Below are positions 42,579 through 43,319 of a stretch of DNA of 43,319 nt, in pieces (within the stretch, counting starts at the first letter, position 1; the number at the start of each line of letters is the position of its first letter). Source of the DNA: an uncultured Pseudomonadota bacterium. GTDB lineage: Bacteria; Bdellovibrionota_B; Oligoflexia; Oligoflexales; CAIMVM01. Location: NCBI GenBank assembly GCA_903844895.1, contig CAIMVM010000015.1:1-43319 (forward strand), written 5' to 3'. The translations under genes and the position numbers were made by a program. The notes below the pieces were generated by a model. The model saw only the letters and a program-made list of their open reading frames with translations, had not been told where the DNA came from and made no database searches.

Positions 42579-43319
42579 ATGTCGAATAGGTTCAGTTTTG
42601 CTGCTGGTTCCAACGCTGATTTTTTAGATACTTTATATCTGAATTTTCAAAAGGACCCTGCTAGTGTCGATGAAACTTGGCGAAAGTTTTTTGAAGGCTT
42701 TGAATTCGGCTCAAATCGCTCTGATTCGGATGTATCTTCTGATAAGGCACTGGGACTCTTTAAAGTTCAAAAACTCATTGATGCCTACCGACGGCTAGGT
42801 CATCGATCTGCAAACCTCAATCCCTTAGCCCCAAAGCCAAGCTTGAAACCTGAACTATCACTTAAGTCTTTTGGACTCGATACTTTAGACAAAAATACCA
42901 CCTTTTCTCCTCTCGACTTTGGCAACGCCGAGATGTCTCTTGAAGAGATCGAAGCTAGGCTTCAAAGAACCTATACGGGCTCCATCGGCGTTGAATTTAC
43001 TGCCATAGAAAACCCAGAAGCACTTTCTTGGCTCACTCAAAAAATGGAATCTCTCGAAGGACGCCCGAAGCTGTCGGCAAAACAGAGGACTTGGGCCTTA
43101 GGGAAAGTGGCGAATGCTGAAGGTTTTGAAAAGTTTTTACACACACGATTTGTCGGACAAAAACGCTTCTCAGTCGAAGGCTTGGAAGCTCTTCTCCCCC
43201 TCATCGACGCGCTTTGTGATGCTACTGCCCGTGAAGGTGCCGAAGAAGTCGCTATTGGCATGGCACACCGTGGACGCCTTAATGTTTTGATCAACATTAT
43301 GGGCAAGCCCTTTGAAAAA
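42579..43319 (+). CDS. sucA: 2-oxoglutarate dehydrogenase E1, N-terminal part (runs off right edge)
   Basis: 247 of about 900-930 residues are visible. It begins with ATG at 42579 behind AAAGGAGAG. The N-terminus DFLDTLYLNFQKDPASVDET is the E1o motif that binds the E2 core. DAYRRLGHRSANLNPL and GMAHRGRLNVLINIMGKPFE (HRGR at 230-233, substrate-binding region) confirm the 2-oxoglutarate rather than pyruvate dehydrogenase. TPP-dependent decarboxylation of 2-oxoglutarate. Truncated by the window edge, not damaged. Confidence 0.96.
   Translation, partial: MSNRFSFAAGSNADFLDTLYLNFQKDPASVDETWRKFFEGFEFGSNRSDSDVSSDKALGLFKVQKLIDAYRRLGHRSANLNPLAPKPSLKPELSLKSFGLDTLDKNTTFSPLDFGNAEMSLEEIEARLQRTYTGSIGVEFTAIENPEALSWLTQKMESLEGRPKLSAKQRTWALGKVANAEGFEKFLHTRFVGQKRFSVEGLEALLPLIDALCDATAREGAEEVAIGMAHRGRLNVLINIMGKPFEK

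Noticed and set aside
1-43319. Search for CRISPR arrays, retrons, defence islands and phage genes
   Set aside because: No regularly spaced repeats, reverse transcriptase, restriction-modification genes or structural phage genes were seen.

Overview
The window reads as chromosome of a Gram-negative bacterium of moderate-to-low GC. Outer-membrane and lipoprotein genes (a Sec-exported beta-barrel candidate, a von Willebrand A lipoprotein), an MglA-type GTPase, a bactofilin, an NtrY/NtrX two-component pair and a PATAN/DUF4388 protein together suggest a member of the Bdellovibrionota/Oligoflexia or a related former deltaproteobacterial lineage. That placement is inferred from gene content; no rRNA or phylogenetic marker was compared. 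No rRNA, tRNA, CRISPR array, prophage or complete insertion sequence was found.

Layout. 1-190: start of a probable transposase running off the left edge (minus). 316-6598: compact minus-strand operon, secreted protein > ntrY > ntrX > PATAN protein > SPOUT RNA methyltransferase, joined by overlaps or gaps of a few bases (27 nt before the preferred ntrX start). 6664-9301: plus strand, a tyrosine-recombinase-fold protein with degraded catalytic residues overlapping tadA, then a nucleotidyltransferase-cupin fusion. 9626-12096: minus, an RlmL-like methyltransferase and a probable outer-membrane protein. 12339-18999: mixed strands, a cyclophilin, a secreted orphan, two RNA methyltransferase genes, a nitronate monooxygenase-like flavoprotein, a GAF protein and a flavin reductase. 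19079-23976: minus, alanine dehydrogenase, an MBL-fold hydrolase overlapping the recQ region, a short RecQ, and mglA coupled to an orphan gene. 24328-28850: plus, an SGNH hydrolase and a 1129-residue secreted protein with kinase-like motifs. 28971-29182: an exact 81-bp duplication. 29269-32414: minus, an alpha/beta hydrolase, a glycerophosphodiesterase and the VWA lipoprotein with a Gly-Gly-Thr repeat. 32660-36382: plus, two GT4 glycosyltransferases and asnS. 36545-37620: promoter, leader, rplM, rpsI and terminator. 37696-39798: an orphan minus gene divergent from a bactofilin, a NUDIX CoA pyrophosphatase and a possible small lipoprotein. 39891-43319: the 2-oxoglutarate dehydrogenase operon in the order E2, E3, E1, with E1 cut by the right edge.

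Most genes are housekeeping: translation and RNA modification (tadA, asnS, rplM, rpsI, four RNA methyltransferases), central carbon metabolism (sucB-lpdA-sucA, ald), signalling and polarity (ntrYX, mglA) and cell envelope. The less explained material is the large secreted kinase-like protein, the nucleotidyltransferase-cupin fusion, the degraded recombinase upstream of tadA, the mglA partner, and the 81-bp repeat. Several genes appear to use TTG or GTG starts placed behind good ribosome binding sites. I saw no clearly new multi-gene defence or mobile system.
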